Below, piece after piece: positions 42,979-51,188 of a DNA stretch of 64,000 nt. Every line of letters starts with the position of its first letter. Position 1 is the first letter of the stretch. The stretch covers positions 1 to 64,000 of the forward strand of contig CALBNV010000078.1 of assembly GCA_937896895.1 (NCBI GenBank), in the 5' to 3' direction. Under the pieces are notes generated by a model. That model was not told where the DNA came from and did not search any database. It saw nothing but the letters and a program-made list of their open reading frames with translations. The position numbers were made by a program, and so were the translations under genes. This DNA is from an uncultured Bacteroidales bacterium. GTDB taxonomy: Bacteria; Bacteroidota; Bacteroidia; Bacteroidales; F082.

Positions 42979-44262
42979 TTAATCTTTCAAGCAGCCGATA
43001 GGGACAACGAGAACGCCATCGGGACGACGGTAGGCGTATGAGCCGACGCCGGTTAAGACCATCATGAATGACGGCTGCGGCATTTTCGTCGTGTCGATTT
43101 TGTCGGCCATTTTCTTGAGCGTCGCCGCCGCTTTTTCGATGTTGTCCAAGCCGCCGAGTTTGATCTCAATCAGGGCATACGAGCCGTTGCGTCGGTGAAG
43201 TACCGCATCGCATTCAAGGCCTTTCGAGTCGCGGTAATGGAAGATTTTCCCGTCCATGGCATCGGCGTATGTGCGCAGGTCGCGGACTGCCATCGTCTCG
43301 AAGAACAATCCGAAGCTGCAAAGGTCATTCAAAAGGTCATCGGGGCTTATGCCGAGTGCTGCGGTGGCGATGCTCGGGTCCGTAAAATACCGTGTGTCAG
43401 TGCTTTGTATAGCAATCTTACTTCTTAGATTCGGATTCCATGCGGGCATGTCCTCAATCACAAAAATCTTCCTCAGCGCACCGACATAGTCGGAAATCGT
43501 CTCCGATGAAATTGATTTGTTGTCATTGTCGATTATCTCGGCGTTCATCTTCTCGAAACTTATTGACGAGCCTTGGTTGCGGGCGTATGACCTGAGAAGC
43601 AGACGTGCACGTTCGCTGCTGCGTCTGATGTTATCAACTCTGTGAATGTCAACATTGTAAATTGCGTCGAAATAATCAAACGCTTCGTCAAGGGCTGCGT
43701 TTTTCCTCAGCAATGTCGATTTCGGCCATCCGCCGCGGCATATAAGAAATGCCAGCTGTTCGATGTTGATGTCGTTTGACGGCGTGCCGAAATCGACCCC
43801 GTTGAAGAGGTCGCTGAGGCTGACGCTTCCCGACGACTCCTCCGATTCCCACAGGCTCATGGTTCTCATCTTGAGCCGTCCTATTCGGCCTGTCCCGCTG
43901 TGTATCAACGAATCCTGCTCCGGCGGCACGCTGCTTCCCGTCAGGATGAAATGCCCTTCGCCTTGACGCTCGTCAACCTCCGACCTGACCATGTCCCACA
44001 GCGGAGTCATCGTCTGCCACTCGTCAATCAACCTCGGCGTGTCGCCTTCAAGCAACTTCTTCGGCTGCATCTGGAAATCCTGTTGCGCCTCCTTTAAAAC
44101 AGTAATGTCGCCCAAATTGAGGATGCTTCCCGCAACTTGTTTGGCGGTCGTAGTCTTGCCGCACCACTTAGGACCCTCAATCAAAATCGCACCTTTCCCT
44201 TCAAGCCTCCGCCGTAGCATATAGTCGGCAATCCTTTGCTTGTATTTTACTTCTTTTGACAT
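42979..44262 (-). CDS. AAA_14/DUF4143-type ATPase with PD-(D/E)XK-like C-terminus
   Basis: A 427-residue protein. N-terminal P-loop domain: Walker A LIEGPKWCGKTTTAKQ and Walker B TPRLIDEWQTMTPLWD, then ILTGSSVPPE. The C-terminal DUF4143 region (about 210-400) ends with FHYRDSKGLECDAVLHRRNGSYALIEIKLGG, where the Glu/Asp pair and the E-I-K triad fit a PD-(D/E)XK fold. Function unknown; often many copies per Bacteroidota genome. An 8-copy 23-bp array lies just upstream of its promoter. One of four AAA-PD-(D/E)XK genes in this window. Confidence 0.88.
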   Translation of the reverse strand: MSKEVKYKQRIADYMLRRRLEGKGAILIEGPKWCGKTTTAKQVAGSILNLGDITVLKEAQQDFQMQPKKLLEGDTPRLIDEWQTMTPLWDMVRSEVDERQGEGHFILTGSSVPPEQDSLIHSGTGRIGRLKMRTMSLWESEESSGSVSLSDLFNGVDFGTPSNDINIEQLAFLICRGGWPKSTLLRKNAALDEAFDYFDAIYNVDIHRVDNIRRSSERARLLLRSYARNQGSSISFEKMNAEIIDNDNKSISSETISDYVGALRKIFVIEDMPAWNPNLRSKIAIQSTDTRYFTDPSIATAALGISPDDLLNDLCSFGLFFETMAVRDLRTYADAMDGKIFHYRDSKGLECDAVLHRRNGSYALIEIKLGGLDNIEKAAATLKKMADKIDTTKMPQPSFMMVLTGVGSYAYRRPDGVLVVPIGCLKD

Positions 44263-44289
44263 AAAAATTCTATCATTTTATTTCGGCTG

Positions 44290-44297
44290 CAAAGATA
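44290..44297 (-). promoter_or_regulatory. -7 box (TATCTTTG) for the DUF4143-type ATPase
   Basis: TATCTTTG followed by CAGCC on the minus strand, 27 bases before the start codon. The eight-base box and the following GCAGCC are the same as for the ATPase gene at 27392-28810. The 23-bp array begins 26 bases further upstream. Confidence 0.6.
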
Positions 44298-44323
44298 CAC
44301 ATTATTTTGGAGTTACAATATTT

Positions 44324-44507
44324 TTCCGACATTTTTTCTAAAATTTTTCCGACACTTTTCCCAAAGTTATTCCGATACTTTTTCCAAAGTTATTCCGATA
44401 CTTTTTCCAAAGTTATTCCGATACTTTTCCCAAAGTTATTCCGATACTTTTCCCAAAGTTATTCCGACACTTTTTCCAAAGTTATTCCGATACTTTTTCC
44501 AAAATAT
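44324..44507. repeat. Tandem array, 8 copies of a 23-bp unit
   Basis: Units start at 44324, 44347, 44370, 44393, 44416, 44439, 44462 and 44485 with consensus TTCCGATACTTTTTCC plus AAAGTTA. The outer units are the most diverged. There are no spacers. On the minus strand the six inner units at 44347-44484 each give TAACTTTG, itself a match to the -7 consensus TAnnTTTG. A reading frame passes through the array but is only repeat translated in rotating frames. Confidence 0.95.
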
Positions 44508-44544
44508 AACTCATTTATATTATTAACCGAATTGAATTTTAATG

Positions 44545-44552
44545 TATTTTTG
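44545..44552 (+). promoter_or_regulatory. -7 box (TATTTTTG) for the MmcQ/YjbR-like gene
   Basis: TATTTTTG followed by CATC, 35 bases before the ATG at 44588 and about 37 bases after the end of the 23-bp array. Confidence 0.6.
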
Positions 44553-44587
44553 CATCTCAAATCAGTTTTGAATTTTACGTTGAAATC

Positions 44588-44938
44588 ATGAACATCGAAC
44601 AATTCCGTGAATATTGCTTGTCGCTTCCTTTCGCGACAGAAGACATGCCTTTCGATGATACCGTGTTGGTTTTCAGGCTTAAAGGCAAGATCTTCGGTGC
44701 GATAATTTTAGACAAACCGAATTTGGTCGTTTTGAAATGCGAGCCCGAATATGCTCTTGAACTTCGTGAACATTATCCTGAAATCGAAGGTGCTCACCAT
44801 TGGAACAAAAAATATTGGAATCAGATTCATCTCGACGGGCAAATTCCTGATGAACTTGTTGAATCTCTTTGCAGGCATTCTTTCGGCGAAGTGAACAAGA
44901 AATTGCCGAAAAAGGAACAGGTCAAATTTAATTGTTAA
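44588..44938 (+). CDS. MmcQ/YjbR-family protein
   Basis: A 116-residue protein with the family layout: NIEQFREYCLSLPFATEDMPFDDTVLVFRLKGKIFGAIIL, then VLKCEPEYALELREHYPEIEGAHHWNKKYWNQIHLDGQIPDELVESLCRHSF. The fold is CyaY-like and DNA binding has been proposed for the family. Followed after 24 bases by the DUF3089 lipoprotein gene. Confidence 0.88.
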   Translation: MNIEQFREYCLSLPFATEDMPFDDTVLVFRLKGKIFGAIILDKPNLVVLKCEPEYALELREHYPEIEGAHHWNKKYWNQIHLDGQIPDELVESLCRHSFGEVNKKLPKKEQVKFNC

Positions 44939-44962
44939 TAAATATTAACAAAAAATAAGAAA

Positions 44963-45889
44963 ATGTTAAAAAATTTTAAATCACTACTTTTGATTGCTGT
45001 AATTGCACTCACATTTGCTTCTTGCGAAGATGAAAGAAATACTGTGAGTTATTGGGAAACTGACGAGGCCTGGTTTCAGACCGGAAAGGAAATCGATGAA
45101 AACTTTGTCGATGCCTTTTATATTGTTTCCACAAATGTCATGCGCTCTTTTGATTCTTTGGGGAAGGAACATTATACGGCGGTTCTGGACGAAAACGAAA
45201 GAAAGACCTTGGCGATTGAAATGGAATTTGTCCAAAAGACAATTTTCCCCGATTCGATAAATTACTATTCGCCTTATTATCATCAGTTTACGATGAGTAC
45301 CTTGGCGTTGTCTCAAGATGATTTCGAGGTGATTTATGACAGTGTGAAAAATGAAGTCTTCGACGCGTTCGATTATTATATGCGGACATGGAATAACGGC
45401 CGACGTTTTGTGATAATCGGCTTCAGCCAGGGTGCGATGATGACAAAGGAACTCCTGAAATATATTGACAGTGAACAATATAGCCGTCTTGTTGCGGCAT
45501 ACGTGATTGGAAACGGAATAAGTGAAGAGGATTTGGAATGCGAACATATTGTCCCTGCGGAATCGGCGTCAGACACCGGCGTCACAATCTCGTTCAACTC
45601 GGTGGAAAGTCCCGACGGCATCTGGACGCCTGTCTATGAAAACTCCGTAACATGCATAAATCCAATAAATTGGACCACCGACGCAACTCCGGCCGATTTC
45701 AGTTTCGGCGGGCAGAATGTTACAGCAACGGTTGACACCGTCTTGAATGTCGTGATAGTTGAGGATTTTGAAAAACCGGAACTGCCATTCACAGAGGTAT
45801 GGCCGGAAGACTGTCTGCATTTCTATGACATACAGTTTTATAATAACTCATTGAGAGAGAACGTCTTATTAAGAGCCTACAAACGTTAA
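44963..45889 (+). CDS. DUF3089 alpha/beta-hydrolase-like lipoprotein
   Basis: A 308-residue protein with lipobox signal LLLIAVIALTFASC. DUF3089 marks: DAFYIVSTNV near the N-terminus, SPYYHQFTMSTL, a helix DVFDAFDYYMRTWNNGRRFVIIGFSQGA variant (VFDAFDYYM, FVIIGFSQGAMM), where Ser in GFSQG is the nucleophile, and TISFNSVESPDG. The family is predicted to be esterase/lipase-like with unknown substrate. Same strand as the MmcQ/YjbR gene, likely cotranscribed. Confidence 0.82.
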   Translation: MLKNFKSLLLIAVIALTFASCEDERNTVSYWETDEAWFQTGKEIDENFVDAFYIVSTNVMRSFDSLGKEHYTAVLDENERKTLAIEMEFVQKTIFPDSINYYSPYYHQFTMSTLALSQDDFEVIYDSVKNEVFDAFDYYMRTWNNGRRFVIIGFSQGAMMTKELLKYIDSEQYSRLVAAYVIGNGISEEDLECEHIVPAESASDTGVTISFNSVESPDGIWTPVYENSVTCINPINWTTDATPADFSFGGQNVTATVDTVLNVVIVEDFEKPELPFTEVWPEDCLHFYDIQFYNNSLRENVLLRAYKR

Positions 45890-45975
45890 ATTTTATTTAC
45901 AATTAAAAGTTAATAATTCTTTACAAATGGTGAAAACGGATTTTGTAAGAAAATATTCAAATATCGTAAAATTAC

Positions 45976-46686
45976 ATGATAATGAATAAATTATACGATA
46001 CAATGCTGTCAAAACGCGATGATTCTCAAGTTGCGGGATTATCACGTTTCTTCAAGACCGGCAAAGGACAATACGGCGAAGGTGACAAGTTTCTTGGCAT
46101 TAAAGTCCCGGTGACACGAGGCGTTGTCAAGGAACTTTGGAAAGAGACGACTTTCGACGAGCTTGAAGAATGCATCGCGAGCGAATATCACGAGGTCAGG
46201 CTCGCCGCGCTTTTGACACTTGTGCAGATATTCAAACACTCTAAAAATATCAGAAAAGAGTGCGTTGATTTTTATCTTTCTCATACTCAATACATTAATA
46301 ATTGGGATCTGGTCGATTTGAGCTGTTACGAGATTCTTGGCGCATGGCTTCTCGACAAGGACAGGACGTTGCTTTATGACCTTGCCGGAAACGGGAAAAC
46401 CATCTGGGAGCAACGAATCGGGATTGTCAGCACGATGGCGTTCATTAGGAATGGCGAGCTTGACGACACTTATAAAATCGCCGACATTTTCCTTGAAAAG
46501 CCTTTGCCGTTGCATGACTTGCTGCAAAAAGCCGTCGGCTGGCTTGTGCGTGATGCGGGCAAACGCGACATGGACCGTCTTCGCGAATGGCTGGAGCCGC
46601 GACATGAAACGATGCCGCGGACGATGTTGCGGTACGCGATAGAGAAACTGCCTGAAGGGGAGAGGAAAGGGTATCTGAAGCAATAA
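45976..46686 (+). CDS. DNA alkylation repair (AlkD-like HEAT repeat) protein
   Basis: A 236-residue all-helical protein with the family start KFLGIKVPVTRGVVKELWKE, HEVRLAALLTLVQIFK, FYLSHTQYINNWDLVDLSCYEILGAWLLD, IWEQRIGIVSTMAFIRNGELDDTYKIADIFL and LLQKAVGWLVRDAGKRD. AlkD-type enzymes excise alkylated purines. The Trp and Asp residues that line the AlkD site (WDLVD, EQRIG, KAVGW) are present. The final 36 bases before rplS carry a shared terminator. Confidence 0.85.
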   Translation: MIMNKLYDTMLSKRDDSQVAGLSRFFKTGKGQYGEGDKFLGIKVPVTRGVVKELWKETTFDELEECIASEYHEVRLAALLTLVQIFKHSKNIRKECVDFYLSHTQYINNWDLVDLSCYEILGAWLLDKDRTLLYDLAGNGKTIWEQRIGIVSTMAFIRNGELDDTYKIADIFLEKPLPLHDLLQKAVGWLVRDAGKRDMDRLREWLEPRHETMPRTMLRYAIEKLPEGERKGYLKQ

Positions 46687-46712
46687 AAAAAGCACTCGGT
46701 TGAGTGCTTTTT
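46687..46712. terminator. Bidirectional terminator between AlkD-like gene and rplS
   Basis: AAAAAGCACTC and GAGTGCTTTTT form an 11-bp stem with loop GGTT. The flanking A and T runs make it usable on both strands, as expected for convergent genes. Confidence 0.9.
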
Positions 46713-46730
46713 CTTCTTTCAAGTCGTTGA

Positions 46731-47093
46731 TTAGTTTTCTTTCTTCTTGAGAACTTCCTTGATTCTTGCTTTCTTTCCGCGGAGACCTCTGAGGTAGTAA
46801 ATCCTTGCCCTGCGGACTGAACCGATCTTGTTGACTTCGATGCTGTCAATCATCGGGTCTGCAATCGGGAAGATTCTCTCAACGCCGACGTTGTTGGAAA
46901 TTTTTCTGACTGTGAACGTTGCCACCTTGCCTTCACCAGCACGTTGAAGCACAACACCCTGGAATTTCTGCAAACGCTCCTTGTTTCCTTCAACAATCTT
47001 GTAAGTCACGGTGATGGTGTCACCTGACTTGAATTGCGGAAAATCTTTCACTTGTACTTGATTTTCAACAAATTGGATTAACGGGTTTTTCAT
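46731..47093 (-). CDS. rplS: 50S ribosomal protein L19
   Basis: A 120-residue protein, normal length. Hallmarks: FKSGDTITVTYKIVEGNKERLQKFQGVVLQR, FTVRKISNNVGVERIFPIADPMIDSIEVNKIGSVRRARIYYLRGLRGKKARIKE. Part of the large ribosomal subunit at the 30S interface. It lies downstream of trmD on the same strand, the conserved trmD-rplS order, but has its own promoter. Confidence 0.98.
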   Translation of the reverse strand: MKNPLIQFVENQVQVKDFPQFKSGDTITVTYKIVEGNKERLQKFQGVVLQRAGEGKVATFTVRKISNNVGVERIFPIADPMIDSIEVNKIGSVRRARIYYLRGLRGKKARIKEVLKKKEN

Positions 47094-47140
47094 TTTATTT
47101 ATTATTTATTTGTTTAATTTTCTGACTTTAAAAAAACGTG

Positions 47141-47148
47141 CAAATATA
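47141..47148 (-). promoter_or_regulatory. -7 box (TATATTTG) for rplS
   Basis: TATATTTG followed by CACG on the minus strand, 47 bases before the rplS start codon, in the gap between trmD and rplS. Confidence 0.6.
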
Positions 47149-47173
47149 TAAAAAAAATCAATGCACAAAACAT

Positions 47174-47866
47174 TTATTTATTTTTTTTCAAAAATTCGTA
47201 CATCTCCGGCCTTCTGGCTTTTGTCCTCTCTAATGCCTGCTGGTATTTCCAGGCGTTTATGACCGCGTCGTTGCCCGACAGAAGCACGTCGGGGACGGCC
47301 CATCCTTTGTACTCGCGCGGCCTTGTGTAAACCGGCGGTGACACCATCCCGTCCTGAAAAGAGTCGGAAAGCGCCGATGTCTCGTCGGAGAGAGCGCCGG
47401 GGATTAACCGGACGAGGCTGTCGGTGAGTACCGCCGCGGCAAGCTCGCCACCTGAAAGGACGTAGTCGCCGATAGAGATTTCCATTGTCACCAAATGTTC
47501 GCGGATGCGCTCGTCGATGCCTTTGTAATGCCCGCAAAGCATGATGAGGTTCTGGTTCATAGATAGCTGATTGGCAACAGGTTGCGTGAGCATGATGCCG
47601 TCAGGACTCATGTAGATGACTTCATCGTAATCGCGTTCCGATTTGAGTTTTGAGATACAGTTGTCAACTGGCTCAATCATCATCACCATGCCGGCGCCGG
47701 CCGAAAACGGATAGTCGTCAACACGCTTGTGTTTGTCGGTACTGTAGTCGCGAAGGTTGTGTAAATGTATGTCAACCAAGCCTTTGTTGATTGCTCTCTT
47801 TACAATGGATTCGGTGAACGGGCCGTTGAACATTTCCGGAAAAATGGTGATGATGTCTATGCGCAT
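47174..47866 (-). CDS. trmD: tRNA (guanine-37-N1)-methyltransferase TrmD
   Basis: About 230 residues from the Met of MRIDIITIFPEMF. The SPOUT knot motifs are all visible: YMSPDGIMLTQPVANQLS, LIMLCGHYKGIDERIREHLVTMEISIGDYVLSGGELAAAVLTDSLVRLIPG, and TRPREYKGWAVPDVLLSGNDAVINAWK. Methylates G37 to prevent frameshifting. An upstream ATG at 47893 is in frame but lies within a few bases of the -7 box (47898-47905), before the likely transcription start, so 47866 is preferred. Confidence 0.97.
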   Translation of the reverse strand: MRIDIITIFPEMFNGPFTESIVKRAINKGLVDIHLHNLRDYSTDKHKRVDDYPFSAGAGMVMMIEPVDNCISKLKSERDYDEVIYMSPDGIMLTQPVANQLSMNQNLIMLCGHYKGIDERIREHLVTMEISIGDYVLSGGELAAAVLTDSLVRLIPGALSDETSALSDSFQDGMVSPPVYTRPREYKGWAVPDVLLSGNDAVINAWKYQQALERTKARRPEMYEFLKKNK

Positions 47867-47897
47867 TTTGTATAATTGTTGAAAAAAATTCAAGTTG

Positions 47898-47905
47898 CAA
47901 AATTA
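47898..47905 (-). promoter_or_regulatory. -7 box (TAATTTTG) for trmD
   Basis: TAATTTTG followed by CAAC on the minus strand, 31 bases before the preferred trmD start. Confidence 0.6.
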
Positions 47906-47937
47906 GTAAAAAATTCAAAAAAAATTGTACTTTTGCA

Positions 47938-47945
47938 GCCGTATT
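47938..47945 (+). promoter_or_regulatory. -7 box (TACTTTTG) for the subtilase gene
   Basis: TACTTTTG followed by CAGCC, 16 bases before the ATG at 47962. Divergent from trmD. Confidence 0.6.
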
Positions 47946-47961
47946 AATAAAGGTATAAAAG

Positions 47962-49608
47962 ATGAAGAGAATTTTATCGTTAATTGCTTTTCTGACAATG
48001 CTTTGCGGAGCATACGCACAGGTCGCACCGAGCCGTTACTGGGTGCAGTTCACCGACAAAAACAACTCGCCTTATTCAATTGACAGGCCGGAAGAGTTTC
48101 TTAGTCAGCGTTCTATCGACCGCCGCGTGAAATACGGCATAGAGATTGACGAGTTGGACATCCCTGTGAATCAGTGCTATATCAACGCTGTGGCTGAATG
48201 CGGGGCCGAAATCCTTAATCCTTCCAAGTGGCTTAATGGTGTGACAATCAGGACTTTTGATGAGTCAGTTCTCGATGATATAAATGCGTTGGAATTTGTT
48301 TCAGAAGTCCGTGCATGCGTCGATGAACCTGTAAAAAAGGAAATCAAGGACAAGTTTTATTTCGAAAATATACGTTATGAGATTGAGGGTAGAAATATCT
48401 GTGATAATTATTATGGCTATGCCTATCCGCAGATAAATCAGTTGAACGGCATCGCAGTACATCAGGCTGGTTACACTGGTGAAGGCGTTTTGATTGGGAT
48501 TTGTGACGGAGGGTTCGCTGGTGCCGACAACATTGATCTCTTTGCGGCGGCCCGCAACGAAGGCCGGTTGCTCGGGACGCGCGATTTCGTCCACGGTGGC
48601 ATCAATGTCTTCAACGAAAGCGCTCATGGCACCGCCGTATGGGGGCTTATCGGTGGCAAGATAGAAAACACATACGTCGGGACAGCCCCTGATGCCATGT
48701 TTTTCCTTTGCAGGACGGAAGATGTCGGATCGGAGAATGTCATAGAAGAATACAATTGGGTGTCGGGCGTCGAGCTTCTCGACAGCATCGGCGCCGACAT
48801 CATGAACTCGTCACTCGGCTATATCACTTTCGATGACCCTCTGATGAATCATACCTACGACCAGATGGATGGCAAGACATGCGTCGCCACGATAGGTGCC
48901 GAGATAGCCTGTTCACGCGGCATTATGGTGGTCAACTCCGCCGGCAACGAAGGCTCGGTGGGTAACGAATGGCGCTGGATGGGTGTGCCGGCTGACGGCG
49001 AGAACGTGTTCACGGTAGGCGCAGTCAATGTCAACGGGGTGCGCGCGGAGTTCAGTTCGATAGGACCAACAAGCGACAACAGGATAAAGCCTGACGTGAT
49101 GGCTCACGGACAGGATGTGTATGTCACTGGCAGCATGAACGACTGGTTCAGCCCAGGCAGCGGCACGTCGTTTTCATCGCCAGTCACTTGCGGAATGACG
49201 GCATGTCTCATGCAGGCGATGCCACAGAAAACACCAGCCGAAGTCAGAGACTGCATCAGAAGAGCAGGCAACAGGTCGGACAATCCAGATAGCTTCTATG
49301 GCTATGGCATCCCCGATTACATGGAAGCGCTGAATTTCCTGTCGATTTCCGAGACAGAAAACACATCTGATTTATGCATGAAAATCTATCCAAATCCATC
49401 AAATGGCGTTATTTTTGTTGATTTCGGCGTGGAAGGCGATAAAAACGTTCAGGTGTTCGATGTGTTAGGTAAAATGATTTATAATGTTGATATTCAAGAT
49501 GATGACTCAAAGATTCAAGACTTTTTGACAAATTTGTCCTCAGGGGTGTATCTTGTGAAAATGACATCTGAATCACAAAATGAGACGTTGAAAGTCGTTA
49601 AGAATTAA
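47962..49608 (+). CDS. S8 subtilisin-like peptidase with T9SS type A sorting domain
   Basis: A 548-residue protein. Signal peptide ends CGAYAQ, a propeptide-like region spans about 25-150, and the S8 domain has catalytic Asp182 (ICDGGFAG), His222 (SAHGTAVWGLIGG), the oxyanion Asn region (VVNSAGNEGS) and Ser403 (GSGTSFSSPVTCGM). A C-terminal sorting domain follows (KIYPNPSNGVIFVDF ... NLSSGVYLVKMTSESQN ... LKVVKN). Expected to be exported, delivered by type IX secretion and surface-attached. All catalytic residues are present. Confidence 0.93.
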   Translation: MKRILSLIAFLTMLCGAYAQVAPSRYWVQFTDKNNSPYSIDRPEEFLSQRSIDRRVKYGIEIDELDIPVNQCYINAVAECGAEILNPSKWLNGVTIRTFDESVLDDINALEFVSEVRACVDEPVKKEIKDKFYFENIRYEIEGRNICDNYYGYAYPQINQLNGIAVHQAGYTGEGVLIGICDGGFAGADNIDLFAAARNEGRLLGTRDFVHGGINVFNESAHGTAVWGLIGGKIENTYVGTAPDAMFFLCRTEDVGSENVIEEYNWVSGVELLDSIGADIMNSSLGYITFDDPLMNHTYDQMDGKTCVATIGAEIACSRGIMVVNSAGNEGSVGNEWRWMGVPADGENVFTVGAVNVNGVRAEFSSIGPTSDNRIKPDVMAHGQDVYVTGSMNDWFSPGSGTSFSSPVTCGMTACLMQAMPQKTPAEVRDCIRRAGNRSDNPDSFYGYGIPDYMEALNFLSISETENTSDLCMKIYPNPSNGVIFVDFGVEGDKNVQVFDVLGKMIYNVDIQDDDSKIQDFLTNLSSGVYLVKMTSESQNETLKVVKN

Positions 49609-49680
49609 ATAGTTGCAGAATATTTAAAATTTTTTTGAAAAAAATCGTTGCGAAAGTGTTGCACGTATTGAAAAAATATG

Positions 49681-49688
49681 TATTTTTG
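49681..49688 (+). promoter_or_regulatory. Promoter of the tRNA-Leu pair (TATTTTTG)
   Basis: TATTTTTG with GTTG placed 19 bp upstream, close to the Bacteroidota -33/-7 spacing, 67 bases before the first tRNA. Confidence 0.65.
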
Positions 49689-49755
49689 CGGCGTCTTTTG
49701 AGAGGGAGTTAAATGCTAAAGGTTCTTTGAGAAACTCCTGATCGGAGATGGCGAA

Positions 49756-49842
49756 GCCCAGGTGGTGAAATTGGTAGACACGCTACTTTGAGGGGGTAGT
49801 GACGAATGCGTCATGCAAGTTCGACTCTTGTCCTGGGCACCA
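49756..49842 (+). tRNA. tRNA-Leu (anticodon GAG)
   Basis: An 87-base cloverleaf. Acceptor GCCCAGG pairs with CCTGGGC; the D arm has GGTGAAATTGGTAGAC; anticodon stem CTACT pairs with GGTAG (last pair T-G), loop TTGAGGG (anticodon GAG). A long variable arm is typical of class II tRNA-Leu, and the T arm has GTTCGAC. CCA is encoded at the 3' end (49840-49842). Confidence 0.96.
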
Positions 49843-49868
49843 ACGGAATCCAAGAAATTCCACCCAAA

Positions 49869-49952
49869 GCCCATGTGGTGAAATTGGTAAACACGCTACA
49901 TTCAGGGTGTAGTGAGCGGACGCTCTTGGAAGTTCGAGTCTTCTCATGGGCA
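49869..49952 (+). tRNA. tRNA-Leu (anticodon CAG)
   Basis: Acceptor GCCCATG pairs with CATGGGC; anticodon stem CTACA pairs with TGTAG, loop TTCAGGG (anticodon CAG). Long variable arm, T loop GTTCGAG. No encoded CCA (CAG follows the discriminator A), unlike the tandem copy 26 bases upstream. Transcribed with the first gene from the same promoter. Confidence 0.96.
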
Positions 49953-49961
49953 CAGAAACAG

Positions 49962-49986
49962 AATCGGCAAATGCCGATTTTTTTTT
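49962..49986 (+). terminator. Rho-independent terminator of the tRNA operon
   Basis: AATCGGCA and TGCCGATT form an 8-bp stem with an AA loop, followed by seven T residues (49980-49986). Confidence 0.9.
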
Positions 49987-50068
49987 GTACATACATTGAT
50001 TTTAAAGTCTATGAAATTTGTTGATGATAAAAAACAAAAAAAGACTTGCGTTGCTTAAAAATGTTATT

Positions 50069-50076
50069 TATCTTTG
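50069..50076 (+). promoter_or_regulatory. -7 box (TATCTTTG) for the polysaccharide cluster
   Basis: TATCTTTG followed by CGAA, with CTTG 20 bp upstream as a -33-like element. It lies 105 bases before the wbpB start, giving a moderate leader. Confidence 0.6.
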
Positions 50077-50180
50077 CGAAATTTTTCTTATGTAGGAAAA
50101 ATGAATTTGATACGATAGAATCAAGATATTCAGAGATTTATGAAGGTTGCGTTAATAGAAATATAATAGAAAAATAGACA

Positions 50181-51161
50181 ATGGCAAATTTCGCTTTAAT
50201 AGGTGTTGCAGGATATATCGCACCACGTCATTTGAAAGCAATAGCTGACACGGGCAACAAGCTTGTGGCCGCATACGACAGGTTCGACAGCGTCGGACGT
50301 CTCGACAGTTTCTTCCCCGATTGCTCGTTCTTTACGGAACAGGAGCAGTTCGACAGATTCTGCAGCAAGGTTAAGGGCACTGACGAAAACATCGACTGGC
50401 TGTCGGTCTGTACTCCTAACTACACACACGACGCGTTCATCCGCTACGGCCTTCGTATCGGTGCCAACGTCATCTGCGAGAAACCTGTGGTGCTAAACCC
50501 GTGGAATATAGATGCGTTGATGAAAGTGGAGGAGGAGACAGGCATGAAAGCCTATAACATATTGCAGCTCAGACTTCATGACAGCATCGTGGCCCTGAAA
50601 AAGAAAGTGGAGGAAGGCCCGAAAGACAAGATTTACAACATTGATTTGACATATATCACATCGCGTGGCAAATGGTATTATTCGTCATGGAAAGGCGACA
50701 ACCACAAGAGCGGCGGCGTCGCCACGAATATCGGAGTGCATTTCTACGACATGCTACAGTGGATTTTCGGTCCGGTGCAGGAGAACATAGTTCACGTGAT
50801 GAGCTTCGACCGTGTGGCGGGCTATCTCGGACTGAAGAACGCCAGGGTGCGTTATTTCTTGAGTATCAATGCCGAATGCCTTCCGCCAAATGCGGTTCAG
50901 GGTGAAAAGAAAACGTACCGCACGCTGAATATCGACGGCGATGAGTTCGAGTTCAGCGAGGGGTTCACCGAACTTCACACAAAGAGTTATCAGAACATCT
51001 TGGCTGGCAATGGATTCAGAATCTCGGAGGCACGGAACTGCATCCAGATTGTACACGACATACGTAATTCAAAGCCAATCGGTCTTGTCGGTGACTATCA
51101 TCCGCTTGCGAAGATGCCATTGGCGAAGCATCCGTTCGGGTGGGAAGATGTAATGTATTGA
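50181..51161 (+). CDS. wbpB: UDP-N-acetyl-2-amino-2-deoxyglucuronate oxidase (WbpB/WlbA)
   Basis: A 326-residue protein of the Gfo/Idh/MocA family. The N-terminus FALIGVAGYIAPRHLKAIADTGNKLVAAYD and the blocks VICEKPVVLNPWNIDAL, YNILQLRLHDSIVAL, IDLTYITSRGKWYYSSWKGDNHKSGGVATNIGVHFYDMLQWIFG and ELHTKSYQNILAG agree with WbpB/WlbA over the whole length. It oxidises the 3'-position of UDP-GlcNAcA on the way to di-N-acetylated mannuronic/glucuronic acids. In Porphyromonas the same pathway supplies the sugar that links T9SS cargo to anionic LPS. First gene of the surface-glycan cluster. Confidence 0.9.
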   Translation: MANFALIGVAGYIAPRHLKAIADTGNKLVAAYDRFDSVGRLDSFFPDCSFFTEQEQFDRFCSKVKGTDENIDWLSVCTPNYTHDAFIRYGLRIGANVICEKPVVLNPWNIDALMKVEEETGMKAYNILQLRLHDSIVALKKKVEEGPKDKIYNIDLTYITSRGKWYYSSWKGDNHKSGGVATNIGVHFYDMLQWIFGPVQENIVHVMSFDRVAGYLGLKNARVRYFLSINAECLPPNAVQGEKKTYRTLNIDGDEFEFSEGFTELHTKSYQNILAGNGFRISEARNCIQIVHDIRNSKPIGLVGDYHPLAKMPLAKHPFGWEDVMY

Positions 51162-51188
51162 GTATTTGAGGATTTAAAGGCATCGGAA

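Noticed and set aside
44324..44507. Possible CRISPR array
   Set aside because: Units are head to tail with no unique spacers and no cas genes are in the window.
44307..44591. 94-residue frame with repeated FSKVIPILFPKLFRYF
   Set aside because: It only translates the 23-bp array, whose unit length is not a multiple of three, so the peptide cycles through all frames. No start context or family.
47867..47893. Longer N-terminus for TrmD (MNFFQQLYK...)
   Set aside because: The extra ATG lies next to the -7 box, before the likely transcript start, and the conserved protein begins at MRIDIITIFPEMF.
49783..50024. Frames on both strands over the tRNA genes
   Set aside because: They coincide with two clear tRNA-Leu cloverleaves and the terminator.
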